Shown here in pieces: positions 45,284 through 53,532 of a DNA stretch of 64,000 nucleotides. Below the pieces are notes generated by a model, which worked only from the letters and a program-made list of their open reading frames with translations, was not told the origin of the DNA and did no database searches. The stretch is taken from NCBI RefSeq assembly GCF_900129785.1, contig NZ_FSRC01000003.1, forward strand, positions 62,001 through 126,000, given 5' to 3'. Source of the DNA: Algoriphagus halophilus (GTDB lineage: Bacteria > Bacteroidota > Bacteroidia > Cytophagales > Cyclobacteriaceae). How positions within the stretch are numbered: position 1 is the stretch's first letter; every line of letters starts with the position of its first letter. Position numbers and translations under genes: made by a program.

Positions 45284-45550
45284 CCAAATCGAATTGAATG
45301 AAGGGATGAGAACCCTCGATTATAAATGATTTGGGTTCGAAATCGACTGCAAGGAGATTCGCGAGAGGCCGTGCGGTGAGGCAGAGGGTATGAGCAATCC
45401 CTTTGGATCTGCAAAGCCAAGCTAGCAATAGTTTGGCTTTTTTTATTTCCAGGAAAAATTGAACTAGATAATTAAAGAAGGGATGGAACCTCGAAGTTAG
45501 AAATAGCCGGATTCGAAATCGACTATGAGGATAATCATTAGATGCTGCGG
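45284..45550. repeat. Two degenerate direct repeats derived from an inverted tRNA-Ser 3' part
   Basis: Unit 1 starts with GAAGGGATGAGAACCCTCGA (45300-45319); unit 2 with GAAGGGATGGAACCTCGA (45477-45494). Unit 1, including one more base, matches the reverse complement of the tRNA-Ser T-arm in 19 of 21 positions. Both units then share TTCGAAATCGACT (45336-45348 and 45512-45524) at the same distance. A hairpin with a T-run ends unit 1. No protein gene is supported here, although a short frame is open on the minus strand. Confidence 0.6.
45413..45444 (+). terminator. Terminator-like hairpin after the first tRNA remnant
   Basis: AAAGCCAA (45413-45420) pairs perfectly with TTGGCTTT (45433-45440), followed by TTTTA. 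No gene ends nearby, so it may finish read-through from tRNA-Ser or a small RNA made from the remnant. Confidence 0.65.
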
Positions 45551-45575
45551 CGTGTTGTAAATAATAAACAATCAA

Positions 45576-46196
45576 ACGAACGTATTATTAAAGCCATTCT
45601 TATCTAATAATAATAATGAAATTGGTCTTTCTATAACCATGAATTAAAGTCTTTTATTCTGGGAATCTCAAATCTTTCTAATTCAATAGTTAAATGCTTT
45701 GAAAAGGCCATTGGCCTAATTTTTCAAAGGGATTGTTAGAGAGATGGCAATGAAAAGTTTCAATCCTTAGCGTATTTTAAAAATATTTAACGTTAAAAGA
45801 TTTAGGAAAGTCTGATTATGGGAAGGATAGAATTGCATTTTTTGTAACTTAGTTGCGAAATCGGTTAAGTTATGTCGGTAAGGGAAAAATATTCAAAGAA
45901 ATTTTTCTTTGTCTATCTGACTGACGCAAAGGGCTTAAGAGATTGTTTTGGAATGAATTAACACTTGAAAATGGACTATTCTGACCTTTAAATGGCGAAT
46001 TAGAAGCCTATGACAGTTCAAAGGAATATTTTCCGCTCGTGTAATAATTGCCCCAATTCCGCTTTAAAAGCAGGATTTTTCCAAAAAATCTAAAAGAGTC
46101 CATTGTTTTTTGAAATTAAAAAATGATAACTTTAAAACTCGATTTTAGTGTAGAAACCATTTAACCTTTATCAAAAGTCTATTTAAAAATCAAATT
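45576..46196 (+). other. Long non-coding leader region of the ExbB/ExbD cluster
   Basis: About 620 AT-rich bases with no supported gene. A stem-loop is possible at 45698-45728 (TTTGAAAAGGCCA against TGGCC-T-aat-TTTTCAAA). A 29-codon ATG frame at 45872 has no support. The only promoter-like sequence is the one listed at 46103-46134, about 60 bases before the ExbB start. Confidence 0.5.
46103..46134 (+). promoter_or_regulatory. Probable promoter of the ExbB/ExbD cluster
   Basis: TTG (46103-46105), a 21-base spacer, and TAACTTTA (46127-46134), one mismatch to TAnnTTTG. It lies 63 bases before the ExbB ATG. Confidence 0.45.
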
Positions 46197-47006
46197 ATGA
46201 GAAAGTTAATCGCTTTGTTCATGCTTGCAGGTATCATGTTTGTTCCTGTTTTCGCAAACGCACAAGAAGCAGCAGCTGATTCTGCAGCTCAAGAAGAAAT
46301 GGCTCCTGTAGCAGAAGAACCTGCTGCATCACCAACAATCATTGATGACGAGATCGTCGTTGAGGAGCAAAGCTTCCACCAAGTAGTTAAAGACAAGTTT
46401 ATCGAAGGTGATCCTTTGTACATGACTCCAGTATTGATCTGTTTGATCTTAGGTCTTGCTGTAGCCATCGAAAGAATCATCACTTTGAACCTTTCTACGA
46501 CCAACACCAAAAAATTGTTGGCAAAGGTTGAAGATGCTTTGTCTTCAGGTGGAGTTGAAGCGGCTAAGGATGTTACTAGAAACACCAAAGGCCCTGTAGC
46601 TTCAATCTTTACTCAAGGACTTATGAGATACTCTGAGGGTATCGAAATGGTTGAGAAGTCCATCATTGCTTATGGATCTGTTGAAATGGGTAGATTGGAA
46701 AAAGGTCTAGTTTGGATCTCTCTTTTCATCTCTCTTGCTCCAATGTTGGGTTTCATGGGTACTGTAATTGGTATGATCGGTGCATTCGACTCTATCGAAG
46801 CAGCTGGTGATATCTCTCCATCTCTTGTGGCAGGTGGTATTAAAATTGCCCTTTTGACTACAGTAGCGGGTTTGATCGTAGCGATTATCCTTCAGTTGTT
46901 CTACAACTACTGTGTCGCTAAAATTGACTCTTTGGTTAACGATATGGAAGATGCTTCTATCACTTTGGTGGACATCTTGGTGAAGCACAAATTGACTGGT
47001 AAGTAA
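46197..47006 (+). CDS. MotA/TolQ/ExbB proton channel family protein
   Basis: 269 residues. A signal-peptide-like helix (KLIALFMLAGIMFVPVFANA) is followed by an Ala/Glu/Pro-rich linker (about 22-55), then the three membrane helices of the ExbB/TolQ family: YMTPVLICLILGLAVAIER, ISLFISLAPMLGFMGTVIGM and GIKIALLTTVAGLIVAIIL. The LGFMGTVIGMIGAF loop and the Thr/Pro lining of the last two helices are typical. With the two ExbD proteins downstream it forms an inner-membrane proton motor that energises TonB-type outer-membrane transport. First gene of a four-gene operon. Confidence 0.93.
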   Translation: MRKLIALFMLAGIMFVPVFANAQEAAADSAAQEEMAPVAEEPAASPTIIDDEIVVEEQSFHQVVKDKFIEGDPLYMTPVLICLILGLAVAIERIITLNLSTTNTKKLLAKVEDALSSGGVEAAKDVTRNTKGPVASIFTQGLMRYSEGIEMVEKSIIAYGSVEMGRLEKGLVWISLFISLAPMLGFMGTVIGMIGAFDSIEAAGDISPSLVAGGIKIALLTTVAGLIVAIILQLFYNYCVAKIDSLVNDMEDASITLVDILVKHKLTGK

Positions 47007-47060
47007 GCCGTCAAAATTTGAGTTTCAATTATTTAAGTTAACCCCGAAGAAAGCTACATT

Positions 47061-47390
47061 ATGGATACTTATGACATTTTATTATACGGTAGTTACTTAC
47101 TAATTGCGATTGGAGCTTTCGCTTCTATTGTAATGCCTTTAATCAACTCTTTGAATGATCCTAAGAGTTTGTTGAAGACAGTAGTGGGTATCGTTGGCAT
47201 CTTGGTGTTGTTCTTCATCGCTTACTCTGTTTCTAGCGACGAAGTACTTCCAAAATTTGAAGCAGAACCTTTCAACTTAACCGCAGATGGATCTAAGTTA
47301 GTGGGAGGAATGCTTATAACTACGTACGTACTTGCGATTGCGGCATTGGCTGGAATCGTAGTAACTGAATTAAACAAAGCGATAAAGTAA
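47061..47390 (+). CDS. Small membrane protein of the ExbB/ExbD cluster
   Basis: 109 residues with three hydrophobic segments (ILLYGSYLLIAIGAFASIVM, VVGIVGILVLFFIAYSV and GGMLITTYVLAIAALAGIVV). No named domain. It lies between the ExbB and first ExbD genes, 2 bases before the latter, and as I recall a protein of this kind is often found at this position in Bacteroidota clusters, so it is probably an accessory subunit of the motor; the exact role is unknown. Confidence 0.85.
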   Translation: MDTYDILLYGSYLLIAIGAFASIVMPLINSLNDPKSLLKTVVGIVGILVLFFIAYSVSSDEVLPKFEAEPFNLTADGSKLVGGMLITTYVLAIAALAGIVVTELNKAIK

Positions 47391-47391
47391 T

Positions 47392-48027
47392 ATGGCTAGA
47401 AAGAAAAATAGAATGGCTCAGGAGGTCAATGCAGGTTCTATGGCTGACATAGCGTTCTTGCTCCTGATCTTCTTTCTCGTCACTACTACTATTGCATCGG
47501 ATAAGGGTATCTTGAATGTACTCCCTCCAAAAGTGGATCCTAACGTTCCGCCACCAGACATTCAAAAGAATGAGCGTAACATCTACACCATTCTTGTCAA
47601 CGCGAACGATGATCTTCTTGTAGAAGGAGAATACAGAGAAAGTGCCGATGGTCTTGATAAGGATGTTAAAGCATTTGTATTGAATTTCGGTGCGCCGGAT
47701 GAAGAAGCAGTTGCACTTTACAATTCTTTGCCAGCTTCTCTTCAAGCAGAAGCAGCTAGAAATCCTGAATCTTCTGACTATCCAAGTGAAGCTGTTGTTT
47801 CCATCAAAACAAACAGAGGTACTAGCTACGAAAAGTATCTTGAAGTATTGGATTTGGTGAAAAAGGCTTACTTCGATATCTATGCAACGAGAGCAAACTT
47901 GTCAACTGACGAGTACAGAGCTCTTAGTGGTAAAGATGACGCAGAACAAGCGCTTATTGACAAAGGGAAAGAAGGCATTGCAATGCAGATTTCCATCGCA
48001 GAACCAGATAAACTAGGAAGCAATTAA
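47392..48027 (+). CDS. ExbD/TolR family biopolymer transport protein (first)
   Basis: 211 residues. A short basic N-terminus is followed by the single membrane helix MADIAFLLLIFFLVTTTIAS with the proton-carrying Asp, then a periplasmic domain (LPPKVDPNVPPPDIQKNERN onward) with the usual beta-strand INVNANDD-like part. It is longer than E. coli ExbD (141) because of an insertion in the periplasmic domain. It pairs with ExbB in the proton motor. One base separates it from the second ExbD gene. Confidence 0.92.
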   Translation: MARKKNRMAQEVNAGSMADIAFLLLIFFLVTTTIASDKGILNVLPPKVDPNVPPPDIQKNERNIYTILVNANDDLLVEGEYRESADGLDKDVKAFVLNFGAPDEEAVALYNSLPASLQAEAARNPESSDYPSEAVVSIKTNRGTSYEKYLEVLDLVKKAYFDIYATRANLSTDEYRALSGKDDAEQALIDKGKEGIAMQISIAEPDKLGSN

Positions 48028-48028
48028 T

Positions 48029-48493
48029 ATGGGAAAGTTCGGAAAGAAAAATAAAGTCTCTGAGAATATCCCAACCTCGGCGTTGCCGGATATTATCTTC
48101 ATGCTTCTTTTCTTCTTCATGGTAACTACCGTGTTGAGAGATCAGGAGATATTGGTTGAGCAAAAAATTCCTCAAGCTACTCAGCTTCAGAAATTGCAAA
48201 AGAAAACATTGATTTCTTACATCTTCATTGGTAAGCCAAAGAATACATCATTGTATGGAACCGAACCAAGAGTTCAAGCTAACGATGCCTTGATGTCAAC
48301 TGACGAAATTGTTCAGTGGGTAAACCAAGAAAGAGATGCATTGCCTGAAGCGGACCGTGGAGGGATTACAATTTCAATGAAAGTGGATAAGGATGTTAAA
48401 ATGGGTCCAATCTCTGACGTTCAAACTGAATTGAGAGAAGCGGATGCAAGAAGAGTTCTTTACGCTTCTGTTGGTAAAGTTGTAAAAGACTAA
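48029..48493 (+). CDS. ExbD/TolR family biopolymer transport protein (second)
   Basis: 154 residues. Helix LPDIIFMLLFFFMVTTVLRD contains the conserved Asp near its start. The periplasmic part ends in the family segment MKVDKDVKMGPISDVQTELR. Two different ExbD proteins with one ExbB is common in Bacteroidota and suggests a hetero-oligomeric ExbD. Last gene of the cluster, closed by a strong terminator. No TonB gene is present in the window. Confidence 0.92.
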   Translation: MGKFGKKNKVSENIPTSALPDIIFMLLFFFMVTTVLRDQEILVEQKIPQATQLQKLQKKTLISYIFIGKPKNTSLYGTEPRVQANDALMSTDEIVQWVNQERDALPEADRGGITISMKVDKDVKMGPISDVQTELREADARRVLYASVGKVVKD

Positions 48494-48515
48494 ATAGAAA
48501 CAATTCAGTATATTT

Positions 48516-48547
48516 AAAGCTATCCCCATACCGGGATAGCTTTTTTT
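48516..48547 (+). terminator. Terminator of the ExbB/ExbD cluster
   Basis: AAAGCTATCCC (48516-48526) pairs perfectly with GGGATAGCTTT (48533-48543) around a 6-base loop, followed by more T. Confidence 0.9.
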
Positions 48548-48556
48548 GTTTACCCC

Positions 48557-49864
48557 ATGCTAGCAACACTACAAAATAAAAAGAAGGTCCAAAACGGTTG
48601 GGCCATGTATGACTGGGCAAATTCTGTTTATAGTCTTGTTATTACGTCTACCATCTTTCCGGTTTATTACAACAATGTCACCAAAGCAATTGATGGAAGT
48701 GATAAAGTGAATTTCTTTGGTTTTGAAATGATTAATACAGTTCTGTATTCGTATTCCATTTCCTTTTCCTTCCTGATCATTGCTTTGATCTCTCCCTTGT
48801 TATCAGGAATAGCAGATTCCACAGGAAAGAAATTAAGCTTTATGAAGTTTTTTGCTTATTTAGGCGCAATTTCCTGTGTAGGACTTTTCTTTTTTGATGG
48901 GAGTAATCTTGAATTTGGAATTATATGTAGTGTCCTTGCTAGTATAGGGTATGCAGGGAGTATTGTGTTTTATAATGCCTACTTACCTGAAATTTCCGAG
49001 GAGAATGAATATGACTTTTTGAGTGCAAAAGGTTTTGCCTTGGGATACATTGGATCCGTGATTTTACTGATTCTCAATTTATTGATGATACAGTTTCCTT
49101 CTGCCTTTATGATTCCTGATGGAGGGATCGCTGCCAGGCTGTCCTTTTTAATTACTGGAGTATGGTGGGCAGGATTTGCTCAGATTACTTTCAATGTGCT
49201 GCCTAAGAACCCTTTTGGGAAGAATGTAACAAGGGAGATTTTATCCAAAGGGTATAAAGAGATCCGCAAAGTGTTTTTTGAAGTGAGGAAAATTGGAGTA
49301 ATGAACAAATTTCTAGCTTCTTTCTTCTTTTATTCGATGGGCGTACAAACAGTTATGTATTTGGCTGCAAGTTTTGGGGATAAGGAATTAGGGCTTCCTG
49401 GAGATCAATTGATCTTAACCATTTTGATTATTCAGTTTGTGGCTATTATAGGAAGTTATTTCTTTGCCTTTTTATCCAAGAAGTATGGAAATAAATCCAG
49501 TTTGGTCATCATGGTCATCATTTGGATTTTTATCTGCGGAGCGGCTTATTACGTGTACACGGTTTATGAGTTTTTTGCTCTAGCCTTTGTAGTAGGTTTG
49601 GTAATGGGTGGAATCCAATCCTTATCAAGATCTACCTTTTCCAAATTGATTCCGGAATCAACCACAGACCACGCCTCTTATTTCAGCTTTTATGATGTTA
49701 CCGAGAAAATGGCTATTGTATTAGGGACATTTTCCTATGGCGTGATCGAACAGCTTACTGGAAGTATGCGAAACAGTTCCTTGACTCTAGGAATCTTTTT
49801 CCTAGTAGGGTTAGGCTTCTTACTATTGGTTACGATTCCGAAAAGTCAATTAAACGCTTCTTAA
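48557..49864 (+). CDS. MFS transporter, UMF1/Atg22-like
   Basis: 435 residues with about 12 membrane helices. The start GWAMYDWANSVYSLVI is the signature of the UMF1 (vacuole effluxer Atg22-like) subfamily; a second typical segment is GGIQSLSRSTFSKLIPE. Members are thought to export amino acids or other small solutes, but the substrate is not defined. It begins 10 bases after the terminator of the ExbB/D cluster and precedes the NAD(P)HX-repair gene by 11 bases. Confidence 0.9.
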   Translation: MLATLQNKKKVQNGWAMYDWANSVYSLVITSTIFPVYYNNVTKAIDGSDKVNFFGFEMINTVLYSYSISFSFLIIALISPLLSGIADSTGKKLSFMKFFAYLGAISCVGLFFFDGSNLEFGIICSVLASIGYAGSIVFYNAYLPEISEENEYDFLSAKGFALGYIGSVILLILNLLMIQFPSAFMIPDGGIAARLSFLITGVWWAGFAQITFNVLPKNPFGKNVTREILSKGYKEIRKVFFEVRKIGVMNKFLASFFFYSMGVQTVMYLAASFGDKELGLPGDQLILTILIIQFVAIIGSYFFAFLSKKYGNKSSLVIMVIIWIFICGAAYYVYTVYEFFALAFVVGLVMGGIQSLSRSTFSKLIPESTTDHASYFSFYDVTEKMAIVLGTFSYGVIEQLTGSMRNSSLTLGIFFLVGLGFLLLVTIPKSQLNAS

Positions 49865-49875
49865 TCTCTGTTCCC

Positions 49876-51345
49876 ATGAAAAAGATCCTTCAAGGTGCTC
49901 AAGTAAAAGAGTTAGATGCTAAACATATTTCAATATCCGGGCAGTCGAGCCAAGAATTGATGGAAGTGGCTGCTTTGGGGTTTGTGGATTGGTATGTTGC
50001 ACAAGATCAATTCAAAGAGTATGGGGTCTTGATTTTTGTGGGAGCGGGAAATAATGGGGGAGATGGACTTGCAATCGCTAGGATTTTGACAAATCAAGGT
50101 GTTCAAGTGTCTGTGGTTCCTTGTTTTACTGACCCAGATAAACTATCACTCGACGCGTCAGCCAATTGGGAATTGCTTCCTAAATCTGTTCAACTATTGG
50201 ATTTCAATGAGTTAAAGTATGAAGGTGATTTAGTACTGATTGATTGTTATTTGGGTGTCGGACTTACAGGGACTTTAAGGGAATCTAGTATTCCAATCAT
50301 TGATTATATAAATGAGTTCTCGGGCCCCGTTGTTTCGGTAGATATCCCAAGTGGTCTTCCTTCTGAAACCATCCACCAGGGTTTAGCTGTACGAGCAGAC
50401 TATACCGTTACTTTTGCATTTCCAAAATTGTCCTTACTACTTCCTGAAAATGCTGAGTACGTAGGAGAGTTGGTATTGGTGGATATTGGGATTGAGGAGG
50501 AGACCTCTAAAGTCTTTGATTCAAACTTCTATTATTTAGAGGAAAAGGATATTCCTGCACTTCACAAATCTTTCCATCGGTTTTCCTACAAAGGTGACTA
50601 TGGGAAAATTTTAATTGCTGGTGGCAGTCCTGGAAAAATGGGAGCATTGATTTTATGTGCGAAAAGTGCATTAAGAACAGGGACTGGACTTGTTACCTGC
50701 CATATAGAAGATTCAGAAAGAGATATCATCCAAACAGCAGTTCCTGAGGCCATGGCTTCTTGGGGTCTGATCGCAAATTTAGAATTTTACGATTCGGTAG
50801 GAATTGGACCTGGTTGGGGGCAAGATGGTAGGGTTCATTTATTGACTCAGATTTTGGAAGAATTTAAAAGCCCCGTAGTGGTTGATGCGGATGGCTTGAA
50901 TATTTTAGCAAGAAGTAAGGAATTGCTTGAACTTGTACCCAAAAATTCAATTTTAACCCCGCATATAGGCGAGTTTTCCCGTCTAGTAGGTCCTGCAAAG
51001 AATCATTTGGAGCGACTGGAAATGGCAAAAGAATTCTCTGTTACCAACGAGTTAATTCTCGTCCTTAAAGGAGCTAATACAGTCATTTCCTTGCCAGATG
51101 GACGACAGATTTTTAATTCTTCCGGTACCAAATACATGGCAACTGGTGGTTCTGGAGATGTGTTGACAGGAATGATTACTTCCTATTTAGGGCAGGGGTA
51201 TGAACCAGAGAATGCCGCTATTTGTGGGGTATATCATCATGGGTTGGCAGGAGAACTTGCTGGAGCAAAAAAGAGAAAGGGACTAATCGCCTCTGACTTG
51301 ATTGAGGCTATTCCGGAGACTTATAACCTACTTGATATATCGTGA
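49876..51345 (+). CDS. nnr: Bifunctional NAD(P)H-hydrate epimerase / ADP-dependent dehydratase
   Basis: 489 residues; repairs damaged hydrated NAD(P)H. N-terminal YjeF domain (about 1-210): VGAGNNGGDGLAIARIL and VSVDIPSGLPSE for epimerisation of S/R-NAD(P)HX. C-terminal ribokinase-like domain (about 225-489): GGSPGKMGALILCAKSALRTG, VVDADGLNIL, LTPHIGEFSRL and ATGGSGDVLTGMI for ADP-dependent dehydration. Both halves look complete. Probably co-transcribed with the MFS gene upstream; housekeeping function. Confidence 0.95.
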   Translation: MKKILQGAQVKELDAKHISISGQSSQELMEVAALGFVDWYVAQDQFKEYGVLIFVGAGNNGGDGLAIARILTNQGVQVSVVPCFTDPDKLSLDASANWELLPKSVQLLDFNELKYEGDLVLIDCYLGVGLTGTLRESSIPIIDYINEFSGPVVSVDIPSGLPSETIHQGLAVRADYTVTFAFPKLSLLLPENAEYVGELVLVDIGIEEETSKVFDSNFYYLEEKDIPALHKSFHRFSYKGDYGKILIAGGSPGKMGALILCAKSALRTGTGLVTCHIEDSERDIIQTAVPEAMASWGLIANLEFYDSVGIGPGWGQDGRVHLLTQILEEFKSPVVVDADGLNILARSKELLELVPKNSILTPHIGEFSRLVGPAKNHLERLEMAKEFSVTNELILVLKGANTVISLPDGRQIFNSSGTKYMATGGSGDVLTGMITSYLGQGYEPENAAICGVYHHGLAGELAGAKKRKGLIASDLIEAIPETYNLLDIS

Positions 51346-51386
51346 TATATAGCATTTCTCTATAAACTACTCCTTACATCCCTTTT

Positions 51387-52574
51387 ATGAAGAATGAAAA
51401 GTTTCTTCTTTGGACTTTAGCATTGATCAACTTTATCCACATAGTTGATTTTATGATCTTGATGCCATTAGGTCCTCAGTTGATGAGAATATTTGAAATC
51501 AGTCCTAGAGAATTTGGCCTTTTGGTTTCTTCCTATACATTCAGCGCTGGGATTTCAAGTTTTTTTGGTGCGTTTTTTCTCGATCGATTCGATAGAAAGA
51601 AAATCTTATTATGGGTGTATATGGGCTTTACCTTGGCCACATTGGCTTGTGCCTTATCTCCAAGTTATTCCATATTATTATTTGCAAGAGTTTTATCAGG
51701 GCTCTTCGGAGGACTTACTTCCGCATTGATCTTGGCTATTATAGGAGATGTTATTCCTGATCAAAGAAGGGGTAGGGCCATGGGATTGGTCATGGCAGCA
51801 TTTTCCGTAGCCTCGGTTTTGGGCGTTCCATTGGGCCTGTTTTTGGCAAGTCTTTCCAATTGGCATACTCCATTTTTTATTCTTACTGGTACTTCTTTGT
51901 TGAGCCTTGTCATGGTTTTTAAGTTTATTCCATCGATCAGGGATCATTTAGATCAAGGGTATTTGAGACCCAATCCCATGTTGGTGATATCCCGTGTAAT
52001 TGGGGACTCCAATCAAATGAGGGCAATTTCCTTGTCTGTGATGATGATGTTTGGTCAGTTTATGATTATCCCATTCCTAAGTCCCTATACGGTATCAAAT
52101 ATTGGTTTTACAGAGATGCAGTTAACTTACATTTATATGGCAGGAGGAGCTTTTACTATTTTTACTTCTCCTTGGGTGGGTAAACTTTCTGACAAGTATG
52201 GTAAACTGAAGATTTTCACCATTTTCATGGCTTTGAATGTGGTGCCTATTGCAATCATAACCCACCTAGGAGTTACTCCGATCTTTTTTGTCCTAATGGT
52301 TTCCACACTATTTTTTGTGACCTCCAATGGTCGATTTGTGCCTGCCGCAGCCTTGATTACTGGAACGGCAAAACCTGAGAATAGAGGGAGTTTTTTGAGT
52401 TTTAATTCTGCAGTCCAACAAATGGCAACTGGGTTGGCGTCGCTTATTGCAGGGGTAATTATAGGGGAGAATACCGCTGGAGAACTCACTAATTTCAATT
52501 TGGTGGGCTATTTAGCAATCTTCTTTAGTTTACTTTGCATTCCTTTGGCCAGAAGGATAAAAGTAGTGAGTTGA
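51387..52574 (+). CDS. MFS transporter (DHA1-like)
   Basis: 395 residues with 12 helices. The loop 2-3 signature reads GAFFLDRFDRKKILLW, and RVLSGLFGGLTSALILAIIGD with DQRRGRAMG matches the drug:H+ antiporter (arabinose-efflux-like) group. The substrate is not predictable from sequence. It stands 41 bases downstream of the nnr gene on the same strand and may be part of the same transcript. Confidence 0.88.
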   Translation: MKNEKFLLWTLALINFIHIVDFMILMPLGPQLMRIFEISPREFGLLVSSYTFSAGISSFFGAFFLDRFDRKKILLWVYMGFTLATLACALSPSYSILLFARVLSGLFGGLTSALILAIIGDVIPDQRRGRAMGLVMAAFSVASVLGVPLGLFLASLSNWHTPFFILTGTSLLSLVMVFKFIPSIRDHLDQGYLRPNPMLVISRVIGDSNQMRAISLSVMMMFGQFMIIPFLSPYTVSNIGFTEMQLTYIYMAGGAFTIFTSPWVGKLSDKYGKLKIFTIFMALNVVPIAIITHLGVTPIFFVLMVSTLFFVTSNGRFVPAAALITGTAKPENRGSFLSFNSAVQQMATGLASLIAGVIIGENTAGELTNFNLVGYLAIFFSLLCIPLARRIKVVS

Positions 52575-52645
52575 GCTAGTTTAAGGCAGTTTGAATTAAC
52601 CAAATAATTCAGGAAATTACCGGTGAAGGAATTACCCTCTAAAGA

Positions 52646-53488
52646 ATGGAAAAAGGTACTTTACGATGTGCTAGATGCAATACAGAATTGAAAGGTACTT
52701 TTTGTTACAATTGTGGAGAAAAGCGGATTGAAGCGAAAGACAAAAATTTTATTCATTTTTTAGAAGAAGCTATTTCATCTGTGTTTGTGGCAGATGGCAA
52801 ATTTTTTAAAACCATCAAGCTTCTGGTTACGAATCCCGGAGAATTGACAAAAAGTTTCGTCATTGGAATTCGAAAGGAATACCTAACTCCACTCCAACTT
52901 TTCTTCTTCGCAAACCTGATCTATTTCATTTTTCCTTTGATATCTACATTTAACACCTCGCTGGACGTTCAGATGCATCAATTACCATACAGTAATTCTA
53001 TTCGTCCAATAGTAGAATCCTATATTCAAACCAATGATTTAGATATGGGGAATTTCCAAGCTGAGTTTGAAAAGGTATCCGCCTCCAATGGAAAACTATT
53101 GTTAATCGTGTTAGTAATTCTTCAAGGGCTATTTCTGAAAGTCATTTTCTGGAAGACTAAAAGGCTGTTTTTAGTGGACTTTCTTGCAGCCTCAGCATAT
53201 TTTTATGGGTTTTATATACTTTTTGTATTGGTCTTATTTCCAGCAATTGTGATCCTTTTTAGTAAGATTTTTGATTTCTCGATGAGTACCCTTTTCAATG
53301 AATTGACGATTAGCATTGTGTTTTTGCTAATAATCGTTTTCTACATGTTTTTTCTTATCCGAAAGGCTTTCGAAGTGGATAATCTAGGAGCTATTTGGAG
53401 AAGTGTCCTGTTAGGATTGTTTATCATCCCGAGTTTTATTATTTACAGGTACATTTTATTTTGGGTGACCTTTTGGATGGTCACTTAA
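52646..53488 (+). CDS. DUF3667 family membrane protein
   Basis: 280 residues. An N-terminal zinc ribbon (CARCNTELKGTFCYNCGEKR, two CxxC pairs, residues about 8-27) is followed by a soluble segment (FLEEAISSVFVADGKFFKTI, KEYLTPLQLFFFANLIYF) and about four membrane helices. This is the layout of DUF3667, frequent in Bacteroidota with unknown function. Some ribbon-plus-helices proteins assist membrane protein assembly, but that is speculation. Confidence 0.85.
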   Translation: MEKGTLRCARCNTELKGTFCYNCGEKRIEAKDKNFIHFLEEAISSVFVADGKFFKTIKLLVTNPGELTKSFVIGIRKEYLTPLQLFFFANLIYFIFPLISTFNTSLDVQMHQLPYSNSIRPIVESYIQTNDLDMGNFQAEFEKVSASNGKLLLIVLVILQGLFLKVIFWKTKRLFLVDFLAASAYFYGFYILFVLVLFPAIVILFSKIFDFSMSTLFNELTISIVFLLIIVFYMFFLIRKAFEVDNLGAIWRSVLLGLFIIPSFIIYRYILFWVTFWMVT

Positions 53489-53495
53489 GGAATCA

Positions 53496-53525
53496 AAAAA
53501 AAATCCCCGACAAATTGGCCGGGGA
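53496..53525 (-). terminator. Terminator of asnS
   Basis: On the minus strand TCCCCG pairs with CGGGGA (+ strand 53520-53525 and 53504-53509) and is followed by a run of nine T. It lies between convergent asnS and DUF3667 genes. Confidence 0.8.
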
Positions 53526-53532
53526 ATGATGA

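Noticed and set aside
45279..45575. Minus-strand frame of 98 codons downstream of tRNA-Ser
   Set aside because: It spans the tRNA-derived repeats and a terminator hairpin; composition and repeats explain it better than a protein.
45872..45961. ATG frame of 29 codons in the ExbB leader
   Set aside because: Too short, with no promoter at the right distance and no recognisable features.
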